In this document: positions 1 to 12,330 of the stretch, in pieces
Layout of the letters: each line of letters starts with the position of its first letter
Numbering within the stretch: position 1 is the first letter of the stretch
Assembly (NCBI RefSeq): GCF_933775445.1
Contig: NC_065872.1
Coordinates: 21,762,001-21,826,000 of the forward strand
DNA from: Argentina anserina
Lineage: Eukaryota; Streptophyta; Magnoliopsida; Rosales; Rosaceae
Direction: 5' to 3'
DNA length: 64,000 nucleotides
Notes under the pieces: generated by a model
Seen by the model: the letters and a program-made list of their open reading frames with translations, nothing else
Told to the model about the DNA's origin: nothing
Databases searched by the model: none
Made by a program: the position numbers and the translations under genes

Positions 1-63
1 AATAAGAAGTTTGCACCAGATTTCCACTAATACTCAAAATTACAAAATCATCAAGATACAAGG

Positions 64-594
64 TGATGAGGCATCATGCCAACCCTTTCAAGGTTTATGA
101 ATGGAAGAGATGAAAAAATATAGCAACTGATCATTACCTTTCTTTATGGTTGATTAATTGATCTCATGATTTTAATTAGCAGCTGAGAAGAAGTCTGATC
201 CAAATAGTTTTTAGTCTTAGTTTTATTTCAAGAGTTGACTTGTGTTTTTTTTTGTTTCTGTTCAGTTTAGGAGTATTAAGTTTTTATTTATTAGGTCTTT
301 TATGTTTCAGTTTCTGAATTTCAAGAGTCCTACAGAGTCTTAAGAGCTAGTTAATGTCAGTTATAGAACCTAGTATAAATAACTTAAAAGCCAATGGGCT
401 GAGATATGCTATGTTGAATAAGAATATCAGTGTTTATCTCATGTGATAGGATTAAGGTGAGAAACCTGGGAGAGATTCCCAAGTTATAGTGTTTTGGGTG
501 TGAAGCCTGGGAGTGAATCCTAAAATCAGTGTGTTAACTCTAGAGTTCTTAGAGCTTGTGATCTAGGTTCCTAAGCAGCTACTGTGCTGCATCA
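64..594 (+). repeat. 5' LTR of the TR-GAG-like element
   Basis: Starts TG and ends CA. It is nearly collinear with the 3' LTR at 2433-2988, which carries small extra segments, for example near 2807 and 2883. It should hold the element's promoter and polyadenylation signal. Confidence 0.88.
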
Positions 595-598
595 GCTT

Positions 599-610
599 TG
601 GTATCAGAGC
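599..610 (+). other. Primer-binding site, initiator tRNA-Met type
   Basis: TGGTATCAGAGC lies four bases after the LTR end. It is the standard tRNA-Met-complementary site used by chromoviruses and Copia elements to prime minus-strand DNA synthesis. Confidence 0.9.
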
Positions 611-660
611 TGGACAAGCTCTAGTGTTGCTAGCTCCAGCCCATAGAATCCCATTCAGCC

Positions 661-1896
661 ATGGATGCTGAAACTGTGGCTAAAACCTTGGAAGCCGTAC
701 TTGCTCAACTTAGACAGATTGAAAATAGAATGCAAGACCATGCAGCAGCCTCTGACCGACGTTTGGCAGAACTTGAAGCCTCCATTCTCAATGAAGAAGA
801 GAGTGTAGGTGGAGGACAGAGGATGCAGCCTAGAAGGACTGCTCGCAGGCAGCAGCCCCTCCGGAATATTAATAGGCAAGATGGACATGATCCTGAATAA
901 AAAGTTTTGAGGTCTATTAAAGTTGAAGCTCCAAACTTTGATGGCCAACTGAATGCAAAGATGTGTTTGGATTGTATTTCAGACATGGATCATTATTTTG
1001 ACTGGTATGAATTGTCAGAAGCTTGAAAGGTGCGCTTTGCAAAGATGAAGTTGGTAGGCAGAGCGAGAGAATGGTGGGCTGGTATGGAAAGAAGGCTTGC
1101 AAAGGCAGGGGAAGAACCTGTTACAGAATGGGATGAGATGAAAAAAAGGCTGAAGGAGAAATATGTTCTTTTGGTTTATCAACAACGCTCACTGGACCTG
1201 TGGAAATCTCTTCGTCAAGGGAGCATGTCAACTGTGGAGTATATCGATAAGTTCGAAGAATTTATGGTGAGATGTAACATAACTGAAGATCCATATGTAA
1301 CCCTTACCCGTTTCAATACCGGCCTTCGTCCAGAACTTCAAAGGGAGTTGATTCCTCATGAGGTGAATTCGTTGGAGCGAGCCTATCAAATTGTTCTGGA
1401 GTTGGAGCGTTACTTGAAGACCCCCACAACCATTGTGCATAGGCAATTGGACCAACCAAGTCCTAACTTGTCTCCCAGCTCATCTAGAACAACACTATCT
1501 CCATTTTCCAACTCTAGTACTGCCAATTCTTTAGTGAAAACAGATAAAGAAAAGGGAGTACAATCCGGTAATCAAGGAGGGATATCTACAAGGTGCTATA
1601 GGTGTCAAGGCTATGGTCACTATGTTGGACAATGCCCAACCAAAGAGCGAGCTCGAAGTCTGTTTGCAGCCACTAAAGAAGATGAGGCTAATGTTCAGAA
1701 AGAATTGGAGGAAGAAGTTTATGACCCTGAAATCCCAGCTGAAGATGATTTAGAGGAAGATGTTCAACCGAACACGGCTGTGATAAGATGCACCTTGACT
1801 AACCTAAGGGGGCTGAAGATTGGTGGAGAACATCCCTTTTTCACACTTATGTTAAAAGGAGAAACAAAAGTTATAAGGTCATCATTGACAATGTGA
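661..1896 (+). pseudogene. gag: gag (capsid and nucleocapsid), broken by two stops
   Basis: One frame runs from the ATG at 661 to 1896 and is interrupted by TAA at 898 and TGA at 1024. The N-terminal part is a coiled-coil-like stretch (MDAETVAKTLEAVLAQLRQI). The central part is a retrotransposon gag domain (GRAREWWAGM to LELERYLK). At 1594-1635 there is a CCHC zinc knuckle (CYRCQGYGHYVGQC) for nucleic-acid binding. An acidic linker leads into protease in another frame. Gag forms the cytoplasmic particle that packages element RNA. Apart from the two stops it is nearly complete, which suggests it was kept under selection until recently. Confidence 0.85.
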
Positions 1897-2432
1897 GCTC
1901 CATCAATGTGGTTTCCCCTCAGACCATCTCTAAATTGGGTTTGACCCCTGCCATGTAGCATGGATTGATAAGTCTTCCATTCCTGTAAAGCAGCGGTGTC
2001 ATGTACCTATTCAATTTTAATCCTACAAGGACAATGTTTGGTGTGATGTGGTGCCAATGGATGTGGGACATATTCTTTTAGGCAAACCATGGTTGTATGA
2101 TCTTGCTGTAACCACCTCAGGCCGTGCCAACACATGTTTTTTTTATTATGAAGGGAAGCACATCAAGCTGACCCCAATCGAGCCCAAACCGGTACTTGAA
2201 TCACTCAGTAATGGGGGGCATCAGTCCAAATCCTTAAACATCAACAGTACAAAAGATATAGCTGAAAACATTGTGGATTCAATGAAAGAAGGTTGTTACC
2301 CAAAATATCTAATGAAGTGGAGGGACAAACCAGACTCTAACAATATCTGGGTAGGTAAGGAAGAGGTCAATATCTTCAAGAGATATTGCAACTTTATCTC
2401 GCCGGAGGCGAGCTCTTTTCAGACGGGGAGTA
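1872..2432 (+). pseudogene. Protease fragment joined to a chromodomain; RT-RNase H-integrase deleted
   Basis: After a frame change near 1872 the sequence reads IIDNVSSINVVS. This matches the retroviral-type aspartic protease site, but the usual D-S/T-G is D-N-V, so it should be inactive. It continues through a TAA at about 2018 to DVGHILLGKPWLYD (about 2059-2100), a typical protease C-terminal part. About 190 bp later it reads YPKYLMKWRDKPDSNNIWVG (about 2296-2355), a chromodomain of the kind found at the C-terminus of chromovirus integrases. About 3 kb of pol is therefore missing between them. The frame ends inside the 3' LTR. Confidence 0.78.
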
Positions 2433-2988
2433 TGATGAGGACATCATGCCAACCCTTTCAAGGTTTATGAATGGAAGAGATGAAAAAATAGAGCAACTGA
2501 TCATTACCTTTCTTTATGGTTGATTAATTGATCTCAGGATTTTAATTAGCAGCTGAGAAGAAGTCTGATCCAAAGAGTTTTTAGGCTTAGTTTTATTTCA
2601 AGAGTTTACTTGTGTCTTTTAGTTTCTGTTCAGTTTAGGAGTATTAAGTTTTTATTTATTAGGTCTTTTATGTTTCAGTTTCTAAATTTCAAGAGTCCTA
2701 AAAAGTCTTAAAAGCTAGTTAGTGTCAGTTATAGAACCTAGTATAAATAACTTTAAAAACCAATGGGCTGAGATATGCTATGTTGAATAAGAATATCGGT
2801 GTTTATTGAATTTTTCTGTGATAGGATTAAGGTGAGAAACCTGTGAGAGATTCCCAAGTTATAGTGTTTTGGATGTGAAGCCTAGACTAGGGTGTGAAGC
2901 CTGTGAGTGAATCCTAAAATCAGTGTGTTAACTCTACAGTTCTTAGAACTTGTGATCTAGGTTCCTAAGCAGCTACTGTGCTGCATCA
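2433..2988 (+). repeat. 3' LTR of the TR-GAG-like element
   Basis: Starts TGATGAGG after the purine tract at 2421-2430 and ends TGCATCA. It carries small insertions relative to the 5' LTR, including a near-duplicated phrase (gtgtgaagcctgtgagtgaa) at about 2890-2910. Confidence 0.88.
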
Positions 2989-3796
2989 ATAAGTCCAAGG
3001 GCTGGACCTCCACTAAGAAGTTAACGGCATACAATTTCCAGAAAACTTGCTCCCCACAGTGAAGGAATCATAAACCAATTTTCACCATCACAAATTGACT
3101 GAATTTTTTTGTATGGATGTTGTACATTCCTATCTCTATACATAAGCATAGAACCGTATGTCCAAACGCAGGAGTATCATGAACAAAGGTTTATTTCTAA
3201 TACGATTAATACCTCCACAGGCAAATAGCTAGTAGCATGCAAAAAGGCTCTATCAAAACAGAAGTTACCTGTAACTGATCGAATATCGTCAGTACCAAAC
3301 CCAAAAACGCTAGCATCACTCATCATTCGAACTCGGGCAAAACCCAGAAACCAAATCAATTTGGTTAATTTGAGATGGTACATACATACACTTATAGAGG
3401 AAAACACAAATATGAATTTTCGTACCTCACATACACGAATCAAAGGCCACAGTCAAAAGCAACAAAAGAAAACGCATGGAAAACAGCTCAGCCTTCTCAG
3501 GTTTGATTAGCTTCAATCAAAATTCAGTTTTGACGCTGCACCCTTAATCGCACCGACATTGTTTTCTCTGTATTTTCGTGATTATACAGTTTGAACCCAT
3601 TCCAATTCAAAGCCACCAGAAGCTTTCAATCCTCGTACGGCAAGAACACCCATAATTTCTGAAAAGTTTGCTCCCAGATCAGTTCCAGGATAAAAATCAA
3701 ACTCTCCTTTGTCCATTACTCATCCTTCGTCTTCTCCCCTTTCTTTCTGCTCTTTCCCTCCTCTAAATTTCGGTAGCCGACAGGTCAGAGGATCAT
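2989..3796 (-). other. Leader of a truncated minus-strand LTR element, or host sequence
   Basis: No gene is recognised. The right end follows directly from a minus-strand primer-binding site and opens like the leader of the chromovirus LTR at 12333 (atgatcctctgacc). Within it, minus strand 3326-3269 reads MMSDASVFGFGTDDIRSVT and then a GT donor, which could be a short first exon. Support is weak, and the segment may mix transposon leader with host DNA. Confidence 0.35.
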
Positions 3797-3808
3797 GCTC
3801 TGATACCA
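3797..3808 (-). other. Primer-binding site on the minus strand
   Basis: gctctgatacca is the reverse complement of TGGTATCAGAGC. It sits two bases from the LTR at 3811-4250, so it marks the 5' end of a minus-strand LTR element. Confidence 0.8.
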
Positions 3809-3810
3809 TT

Positions 3811-4250
3811 TGTGGCACCTTAAAAATGGATTAATCTGAATCAAGATGTCGTGGTACTCTGCTGATATCTATCATCTATTTCTCATTATATGGAAACTCT
3901 CCTACTCCCGCCCCTCCTCCCCTTTTCTCTGTTCGAAGAGAAACCCCTCGTTAGAGGAGTTGGTGATCAAGAATTGAAGATGAGGGTGAGGAGGTCGGTG
4001 TTCCCTTAGAGGTCCCCGACCCCCCTGATGTTGGCATCCTCTTTTCCCCAAGTTATTTCTTTATAATCCAAAACTTCGGAAAATCATTTATAACTAGTGA
4101 ACCTATTTATTACCAATATCCACCACGCACAAATATATTTCCAAATAAATTTTATTAAACTTTATACATATTTTATTGACGAGTCGTCTGATTAATAACA
4201 TTTTATTCAAATATATATCATTTTACCCTTTAAATATACGAGATATTACA
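3811..4250 (-). repeat. Short 5' LTR (440 bp) of a truncated minus-strand LTR element
   Basis: On the minus strand it starts TGTAATATCTCG and ends GGTGCCACA, followed by the tRNA-Met-type primer site. The start matches the Tekay-type LTRs at 33321 and 63850. No partner LTR is visible to the left, so the element has lost its 3' half, perhaps at the junction near 2989. A short TRIM-type element is an alternative. Confidence 0.65.
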
Positions 4251-4370
4251 AACTCTCTCTTTGATTCAAACTCACTCCATATATAAATCTCTCAAAAGAT
4301 TAATTCTTCAGTACCCACATTGATTCTACCCATTCTCTTCCTTTGCTTCTTCTCATTCATCCTCTATATT

Positions 4371-5842
4371 TAATAGGAACACAAAGTGTGACGTTCTTAA
4401 TATGTTTATGCCCTATTCTTACGCTTTGTTACCTGCAACAATTAAGACTTTTTCTGCCTCCCTCATTCAAAGGAAGAAATTTATGTAAAAGAAATCAGCA
4501 TTAAAGGAGGAAGAAGATATGCAATCCTTATAGAAATCAAAATTCTGGCAGTGCAGATCATCCAACTTTGACGGGCTCCCCTGGACAGCTCAAAATGATT
4601 GAGAAAATGTACCTTATATGGATGAAAAATCACGGAAGTCTAGTTGAAATTTCCAGTTAGAATCATCTCAAAATATCTATTTTCTAGAGAAGGTTATGGC
4701 CACAACAAGGGACAAAGGTCAGATCTGCCGAATCTAGGAAACCTCAACCAATTTGGTTTCAACTTTGTGGACTTTGTGGGCATACTCCCTTGGGTTTCTT
4801 CCTCTATATATAGCACCTCATTTTCACATAAAATGATCAACCTTGCACACAAGTATAGCCAAAGCTTTGCCCAAACACTTTCATTCACCAAGAACCATAG
4901 AATCCGAATTCACCTCCCTTCATCATATTTTCTGTCTAAAGCTTGGGAGCCTAGGATACCATACACTTGAAGATCTCGTGCTACCTCTGTAAGGAACCTT
5001 GGGAGGAGAATTATAAAGTGTAACTCTATGATCTTCATGTTTAGTTTTCGGGTTTTTATGTTCTTGTTCTTGGATGATTTATGTTTAGGTTTTGTTAAAG
5101 TTATTTTTATTCTTGTCTATGAGATATTTGTAACTTTTGAATGACATGATGAATTAAGATTTTTGATTTTAATTCAATGATTTTAGGTTTTATGCCATGA
5201 GTTTCTGTTTATTTATGTTCTTAATTCATTTTCGGTGTGTTCTTATATTGCATGTGTGATTAAGACAAGTAGTTGATGTCGCATATGTTAATCATTCAAA
5301 GTTAAAAATGATTTTGATACAAGTAGTTGATTAATTGTTTGTCCCCTTTGTTCCTCCACCGATTATGATCTTAAGTTCGACATTGAATAGGTGCTTTAAA
5401 CATGTTGATTTCTCTTTGTGATACGTAATTGCATGAAGAATTGGTATGTTAGATTTCGTAGCAAGACAAGTAGTTGAGCTCGATAATATCCATGTATTAG
5501 GAACTAAGTAGGAACTTGATGCATGATCGAATTTAAGATGAACTATGATACTTACGGCATGAACATGATTGAGAGTAGATTTCGTTACCTTTGTTCTTAT
5601 GTTATTTGTTTGGTAATTTCTTATGTGTTGGTTGGTTGATCACATGTATATATTAGTTTAGGTTTATTTTATGTTTGATCTTAAATATATCTCAAATCTT
5701 TTAAACACTTATGAATTCGTTGTTAAATGTTTGTGATTCTTTACCCTGGTTGGATTCCCGGTTTGTGAACGATACCCTCTTGCTTTATACTACTAACGAT
5801 GCTTACAGGGTTAATATTGATGTCGAGTAATCGAGCTGATCA
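4371..5842 (+). repeat. 5' LTR of the Athila-type element, internally deleted
   Basis: Begins TAATAGGAACACAAAGTGTG (canonical TGATAGGAGCAC at 9313 and 33250) and ends GAGCTGATCA. Relative to the 3' LTR it lacks about 0.7 kb: after gttacct at about 4436 it jumps to sequence matching position 10076. A TATA-like ctatatatag at about 4803 may be the LTR promoter. Confidence 0.85.
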
Positions 5843-5844
5843 AA

Positions 5845-5862
5845 TGGCGCCGTTGCCGGGGA
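5845..5862 (+). other. Primer-binding site, Athila/Tat type
   Basis: TGGCGCCGTTGCCGGGGA lies two bases after the LTR end. This site is characteristic of Athila/Tat gypsy elements. The related minus-strand element has the same site with two substitutions at 43230-43247. Confidence 0.92.
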
Positions 5863-8800
5863 TCCATCATTATGGATCCCAATCTTTTAATTTTGAATTC
5901 ATTGTTCATATTGTAAATTTGTATATGTTTTTCTTACTTTGTTCTAATATATAGTAATTTTATCTTAGGTTGTTATTTTTTATGATTGAATGAATGATTG
6001 TTGTAGGTTGTAAATCGAACGGAATAGGTAAAGTCCCTTTTGTTAATATTAGCCTTAACCCCTCATGTTTTCTTCCAAATTTTTTGCATGAGGTTGAGGG
6101 CGGCTTTTATTAACACTTGGAGATTTGTCTAACACCAAAGTTTGTTTCTAGCTGAGTAAGGGGCACGCTCTTTCATTACTCTGGTGCATGGGACCAAAAT
6201 TGGATCTCAGAGAACTATTGACTAACATACATCTCGGTGATGGAGTCGATAGGGGGCTTGCCCTCCATAGTTCAACAAATGAGTTCTACCATGTTCACTA
6301 TCTCTGAATTAGCTATCCGGTCATCTGAAACAATGATTCAAACTTGTGTCTAGGCATCCATACTTAGGCCGCACGTCCATCTTGGTTTACAAATTAGAAT
6401 CAATCGATCATTTAATTGTTTGAATGACAAGTTAAGAATGTTGAAGCATGAAATTGATTGAAACACTAAAAAAAAACTTATGAATTGTATGAACTTTATA
6501 AACTTAAAGAACTAACTTGTGAGTCCTTATCTTATTTTCTTGTAACATATAATAATTGTAATTGTGTATACTTTATTAGGTTTTTGAGTTGAGAAATTAA
6601 AACGAACTTAAACATAAGATTTGACATCATGTTGGATTGGTTGTTAAGCTTGTTTTCGTTTCTTTTTCTCCTTAACATGTGCTTATTATATTTAAAAGAC
6701 TTTTGACATGTTTGTGACTTGTATATATCAATGACTTCCTAATTGTTATTCTCTAACTTTTGCATTGCATCTTAATGATCTCATTCTAATTGCATTCATT
6801 CTGCATTGCATTCATTTTGCATCTCATTCATGTTGTATTTTTAATTCCACAAAATATCATTTGGCTAGAGGAACATAGTCTCTTAAGGACCTCGTGTCCT
6901 ATGTTATGTTCGGTAGGTTCCCACTTTCACTAATGATTTTAATTGAGATTCTACATATTTATAGTGAAGTGACTAGCAATGAGCTCGAGAATATACTACA
7001 AGGTTGGACAACAAAATGGCGGAGGAGAAACCCCATAACTCGGTCTAAGCTATTAGACTTTAAATTTAAGCGCTTGTTGGGAGGCAACCCAATTTTAATT
7101 TTTTTACTCTTTATTTGGTTATTGTTTTTGTTCTTTTTGATTTTTTTTGTGCGTGTGTAGGTTAGTTTTCAAGAAAACGTGAAGAGGAGCAAAACATTTT
7201 CGTTCAACAGAATCTGGCCTAAACAGTCCGTCGACTTCGGCATACTCTATTTCCCAGCTCACAGGGAGTTGGAATATGTGCTTTATATGGAAACAAAGGT
7301 CTTTGAGTCTAGTTTCTGTATATTTTTAACTGAATTTAGAGGTCTAGATCGTTCCCGGTTGCAATTTAAAGGTAGCAAGGTTGTGTCAGAAATTCAGAAC
7401 TCGTGCAGTTACAGTCTGGAAACGGCAAAACAGCGAGCACTTCAGGCCTAACTGGGCAGTCGTTCCATATATGGATTGAAAGCTTGTTGTGTTATCTTCG
7501 ACTTTTATTTAGACCACGTTTCCATTCCAGCTGCTTAAGTCAACAGAATTCAGCATGGAATGCAAGCTGTTGGACCGCACCATGGGGGAGCTTTTCTCAT
7601 AATTTTCTCTACTTTTTCCCATGTTTTTATTTTTGTATTTGTTTTCTTCCACTATGCTTTGTTTTTCATTGCATTATTTATTTTGACATTCATTGAGGAC
7701 AATGCATGATTCGAGTGTGAGGGAAGGTTTACGTGTTAGAGTCATAAAATCAGAAAAATAAAAAATAAATGTATTTTTTGTCTTCTTTTTGGTTTGAGTC
7801 TTAGGTATGCCTTTAACTGTCTAAGATGAGTTGATCTTTGAACGGTTGGTTGATAGATGATCATGATATTGAATTGAACTTCATTGTTATTTGATGGTTA
7901 ATCGATGTGTAGAAATTGTACGAACATGTAGTAGATGAGGATTTTGAAACTTAGGTACAAAATGAGCATATTCCCTACTCGTTTGAATTCATGTAACCTA
8001 TGTGAGTTTCAAGCCGTATATGTGCCTTTTTTTGGAGAGTTTAATCTATCGTTTCTTGGCTATATAACCTCATTACATCTATTTTGATCAATTCATATGC
8101 CATAGAATTGCAATGAACTAGAGAATGCTAGAACTTACTTTGTGAAACTTTCAAAACTTTTATCATAATATACTCTGATTTTGAAAAGGATTGTTGGATC
8201 TTTTTAGGAATTCCACCACTTAAGCCAAAAAGCAAGCCTTATTTGAGCCCTGTTTGGGACACCTTAGTATTAACCCATTTTGAGCCTACGTTAAATCTTT
8301 TCTTTCATCACCAACATGTTAATATCCTTGCTTAGTATAGTTATATCTCTACCTTGTTCTCGAGGCTTGGCAGAGCTGATATTTGATGTTAATACGGAGT
8401 GATGATTCGATTCAAGTGTGGGGTTATGCTATGTATGTATATGTGCCGTATGAAAATGGTGAAAATAATGAAAGAAAACAAAATAGAAAGATGCCGTGAG
8501 AAGAAAAAGAGAAAAATACATGAACACGGCTTGAAAAAAAATTATATATAAAGAAGTTACGGCGTAGCTATTTTTGATGTGAATTTAGAGTTGTGATGTA
8601 TTTGTTGAAGGCTGAATAATGTTGTACTTTAGCCTTTGTTAGTTTTCACAATGTTTAAAGTGAAGAATGGGTCCAACATGATAAAATTGGCCCTTGTTTT
8701 ATGGAGTATGGCGACATAAGGTGGATGATTGTTGCTCTGCTAAGTCTTGAGGATGACCTTTGTGATTCCTATTACCTGAAAAATGATATCCTTACCGAGC

Positions 8801-9312
8801 CTAAGCCTACATTTTATAAAGATCCGCATGATTCTTAAAATGAGTAGCTCTTGATTTGTGGAGTTTGTTTCATGAGTAAGCATATGGCTTTGGTTCATTT
8901 GTGCATATGATTGGTATCTTTCATGAGGTTTTCGAATTCACAATGTGTTCATAACTCCTGTGTGTGAAAAGCTTTTTAAGCATATGCCATGTTCTTGAGC
9001 GAAAAGATTCGGAGTGCATATCCCTTGTGAGTTGAATTTGAACTTGTTTTGAACATGTTGAGCTAATATCACCTATGATTCTGCCATGTCTTATTTGTTA
9101 TGCGAGATCTCATGTTTATTAACCATTGAATTCATTATATCTATTTTGATTGAGTGTTATTCTTGATGCTATGAGTTTGAAGATCTCTGAGACAAAATGT
9201 TGAAAGCATTATAGTTGAGTCATTAGTTTAGTTGTATTGATTTTTGTTTTATATTTTGGTTTCCCTTTCTAGTGTTTGCTAAGGGAGTAGCAAAGTTTAA
9301 GTTTGGGGTTGT
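5863..9312 (+). other. Non-coding internal region of the Athila-type element
   Basis: The first 400 bases match the leader of the coding relative (compare 42830-43230 on the minus strand, through tggagtcgatagg). At about 6253 the similarity stops where gag should start. Only tail sequence follows: a short reading frame at 6894-7160 includes KRLLGGNPI, a phrase seen downstream of integrase in this group. The motif cattgaggacaatgca at 7690 is also present downstream of integrase in the relative. A polypurine-like aagtttggggttgt precedes the 3' LTR at 9313. No gag, protease, RT or integrase was found. Confidence 0.7.
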
Positions 9313-10609
9313 TGATAGGAGCACAAAGTGTGACGTTCTTAATGTGTTTATGCCATATTCTTACTCTTTGTTACCTCTTATTTAGTATATTTTAGTTTCT
9401 TTTGTATGAATAAGTGTCTAGGTAGAGCTTATATAAATTATGAATGAATTGATGATGAAATCGTGCTAAGTGTTAATAATCCTTGTTGAGATATGATTCC
9501 TTGTTCGAGTAGGATTCATCCTTTCGTATTTCTTTGTTTCTAACATACTTATTCTTATTAGGAAATACAAATACATGTTGGAGAAGAAAAGCAATCCTAG
9601 TTCCACAAGGAAAAAGGAGAAGAAGATACACTTAAAAGCCTAATCCATGTAAGAATCAAAATGTTGTCAAGATTCGTAGTCCAACTTCGACGGGTTCCCC
9701 TGGATGGCTCCGATCGAGTTAGAAGACGTAGCTTATATGGATAGAAAGATGTGTAAGTCTACTTTCTGTAGAATTTAGAATCAAATCAATATCTTAATCC
9801 TACAAGGAAATATGACCGAATCATTACTCGGAGGTCCAGTGAGCTCGACGGAATTATCTCAGCCATTGATTTGCTTTTGATCCAAGGGCTATGAGGGAAA
9901 CTTGGGACCTTGTTTCTCCTGTGTATAGAGCACAAATATGTATCACAATCTCCAGAAATCCCTGCACCAAAGAATGTCAAAGAAGGCATGCAGCAAATTA
10001 ATGAGAAGAGGTAAGAAAGTTAAAGAATGCATGCAGCAAATTAAATGAGGAGACGTAAGAAAATCAAACATGGCTACAACAATTAAGACTTTTTCTGCCT
10101 CCCTCATTCAAAGGAAGAAATTTGTGTAAAAGAAATCAGCATTAAAGGAGGAAGAAGATATGCAATTAATGCAATTAATGCAAAAGATATGCAATCCTTA
10201 TAGAAATCAGAATTCTGGCAGTGCAGATCATCCAAATTTGACGGACCCTCTTGGACAGCTGAAAATGACTGAGAAAATGTACCTTATATTGATGAAAAGC
10301 CACGGAAGTCTAGTTGAAATTGCCAGTTGGAATAATCTCCATATCTATTTTCTAGAGAAAGTTATGGCCACAACAAGGGACAAAGGTCAGATCTGCCGAA
10401 TCTAGGAAACCTCAACTAATTTAGTTTCAACTTTGTGGACTTTGTGGCCATCCTCCCTTGGGTTTCTTCCTCTTTATATAGCACCTCATTTCCACATAAA
10501 ATGATCAACCTTGCACACAAGTATAGCCAAAGCTTTGCCCAAACACTTTCATTCACCAAGAACCATAGAATCCGAATTCACCACCCTTTATTATATTTTA
10601 TGTCCAAAG
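9313..10609 (+). repeat. 3' LTR of the Athila-type element, first part
   Basis: Starts TGATAGGAGCACAAAGTGTG. It contains the 0.7 kb missing from the 5' LTR and a local repeat at 9984-10065 (atgcagcaaattaa ... aggtaagaaa, twice). It stops at tccaaag, where an unrelated LTR begins. Confidence 0.82.
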
Positions 10610-12330
10610 TGTTACGACCTGAATCTTTTACCATTCGTGGCGATATTAGTTTAATCTTTTACTCAGAACGAGAGTCGTACTAAGTATGACGACTCTAAAA
10701 GTTGACTTTTCGATGCGTAAGTTTTTCTAGAGAACTTCCAGCGCAAGGGGGTCATTTTGCAGAGAACCACTACTCCCCTATAGAGCATACTGGAGAAAAC
10801 TGGGAAGGGTAGGGGGAAACATGAGATTTCCGAGGAGGGGCAAACGCCATAACAAATTATACATTTGGTATAAAATCGAGATTTTTTGCAGGGATACTCA
10901 GAATAATGTCAGGCACCTTGTGGGAAAAGGCCAGATTTAATTTCGAGCCAGAAGTATTTGTTTTTATTTTCCAAAAGGGGCAGAATGTCGAAAATCTAAA
11001 ATGACAAACCGCTTGATGTTTCGGACTGCTACCACTTGCAAAATTTCCTTATAATAGAGACTTATTTATGGTCAAATTATAGTACAGGCAAAGGTGAACA
11101 GAAGATGGCCTTGACATGGCATTCACGAAAGTCGTAGAGCTCGTCGATACGAATTCGTGGACACGCGGCACGCCTAAATCGGAGTTCGTATGGAAAAGTT
11201 ACGAATCAGATTAACGTTTGGGCCTTTTTGGAATTTAGTATAAATAGGGGTAAAAATCAGAAAAAATAGAAGATTTTTTCGAAAATCGGTGTTGCGCCAC
11301 TGTTCATGGTCGAAAATCCGATTTTCTTCTCCGGCTGTGATCTACGCCGTCCGGCCACGGATCGGGACGCCACCAGTCCCGTTAGCTTCGTCTCGCCATT
11401 TCCAGTCGAACTGTACCGGTCTCATGACTCGCCGAGCGCCGTGCACGGCGCTGCAACGGCCGCCAGTTTCGGCAGAAGTCAACGCCGCCGTGCGGCTGTT
11501 TTCCAGAGACTCCGGAGCTCGGGATTGCTACGAGTCGACGTGATCCTCCATTCTAGGCATGATTCAGTCGGAGTTGGGCGACTAATCGGGCTAGATCGTG
11601 ATCTTGAAATCGGTGCACTGTTCCGATCTTCTTCTGCGTTTTCCGGCCACTTCCCGGCCGATCTGGGCTCCAATGCCGTCATGAAAAAGGTGTGGTTTCT
11701 TGTGATTTATAACTTTCATGTTGAAGTCGAGTTGTTTTGGAGTGGTTGGTGAGGGGTGGCGTGTGGGGCCCACGCACAGCCACTGTGGCGGCGCGTGCGG
11801 CGGCGCGTGGTGTCATGTTTGGGGCAGTAGGTTGCTCCTTTGAGTAGCATTTGTCGATACGAATTATCGACATATTAATCGAGGTATTTGATTGTCGTAT
11901 GTTGTTGGTAATCTAAATTATCGTATATAGGATAAATGTGATGTTTGTGATTGTGGTATGCTTAGTGTATGATTATTATGGTGATGGTTGTGTATGTAGG
12001 ATGTGTTGATGTGTGTGATACAGATCGGATTGGTTATGAGGTTTACATGGTTATGGTGAGTGTTGTAGGTTGGCGGTAAATGTGAGAGTTTGTGATATGA
12101 CATTTACCCTCGATAGTTGTTGGTTGTGAGGTCGGGTTGTTATGGTGAATAGTTGAACTACGAATGACTTGATCCCTTGTAAAGGGTACGTAGGCAGCCT
12201 AAACAAGGTTTGGGTACATCCACAATTAATTTAGATTAGATTTCGGTTTGTTGGTTTTAGTTTGGTTATATTTTGGTTTTAATTTGGTTTTTAGTGCGTA
12301 ATTAGGTTAGTTTTGGGACGGGTCGTCTCA
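10610..12330 (+). repeat. Complete chromovirus-type LTR inserted in the Athila LTR
   Basis: Starts TGTTACGACCTGAATC and ends GGGTCGTCTCA. A slightly mutated tRNA-Met primer site (TGGTATCAGATC, 12333-12344) follows, so it is a 5' LTR. Its opening (cttttaccattc, tcgtacta, cgactctaaaag, gatgcgtaag) is shared with the LTR at 28342, so the two belong to one family. The GC-rich middle (11280-11760) is open in several frames but encodes nothing recognisable. Confidence 0.75.

Larger units (their letters stand above)
64..2988 (+). mobile_element. TR-GAG-like deletion derivative of a chromovirus LTR retrotransposon
   Basis: Two direct LTRs (64-594 and 2433-2988), both starting TGATGAGG and ending TGCATCA, enclose 1.84 kb. 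A tRNA-Met-type primer-binding site follows the 5' LTR, and a purine-rich tract (agacggggag) precedes the 3' LTR. The internal part reads gag, a fragment of aspartic protease and then a chromodomain. No reverse transcriptase, RNase H or integrase is present. Such elements, known as TR-GAG, move only with help from an autonomous relative. No exact 5-bp target duplication is visible (caagg on the left, ataag on the right). The gag frame has stops, so this copy is probably dead. Confidence 0.85.

Noticed and set aside
6894..7160. 88-codon open frame with hydrophobic C-terminus, resembling a membrane protein
   Set aside because: The hydrophobic end comes from T-rich DNA. The KRLLGGNPI phrase marks it as downstream tail of the Athila group, not a separate gene.
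11289..11752. Long overlapping open frames (84 and 148 codons) in GC-rich sequence
   Set aside because: They lie in the GC-rich middle of a chromovirus LTR. Similar open stretches occur at the same place in other LTRs here, on both strands and without any domain.
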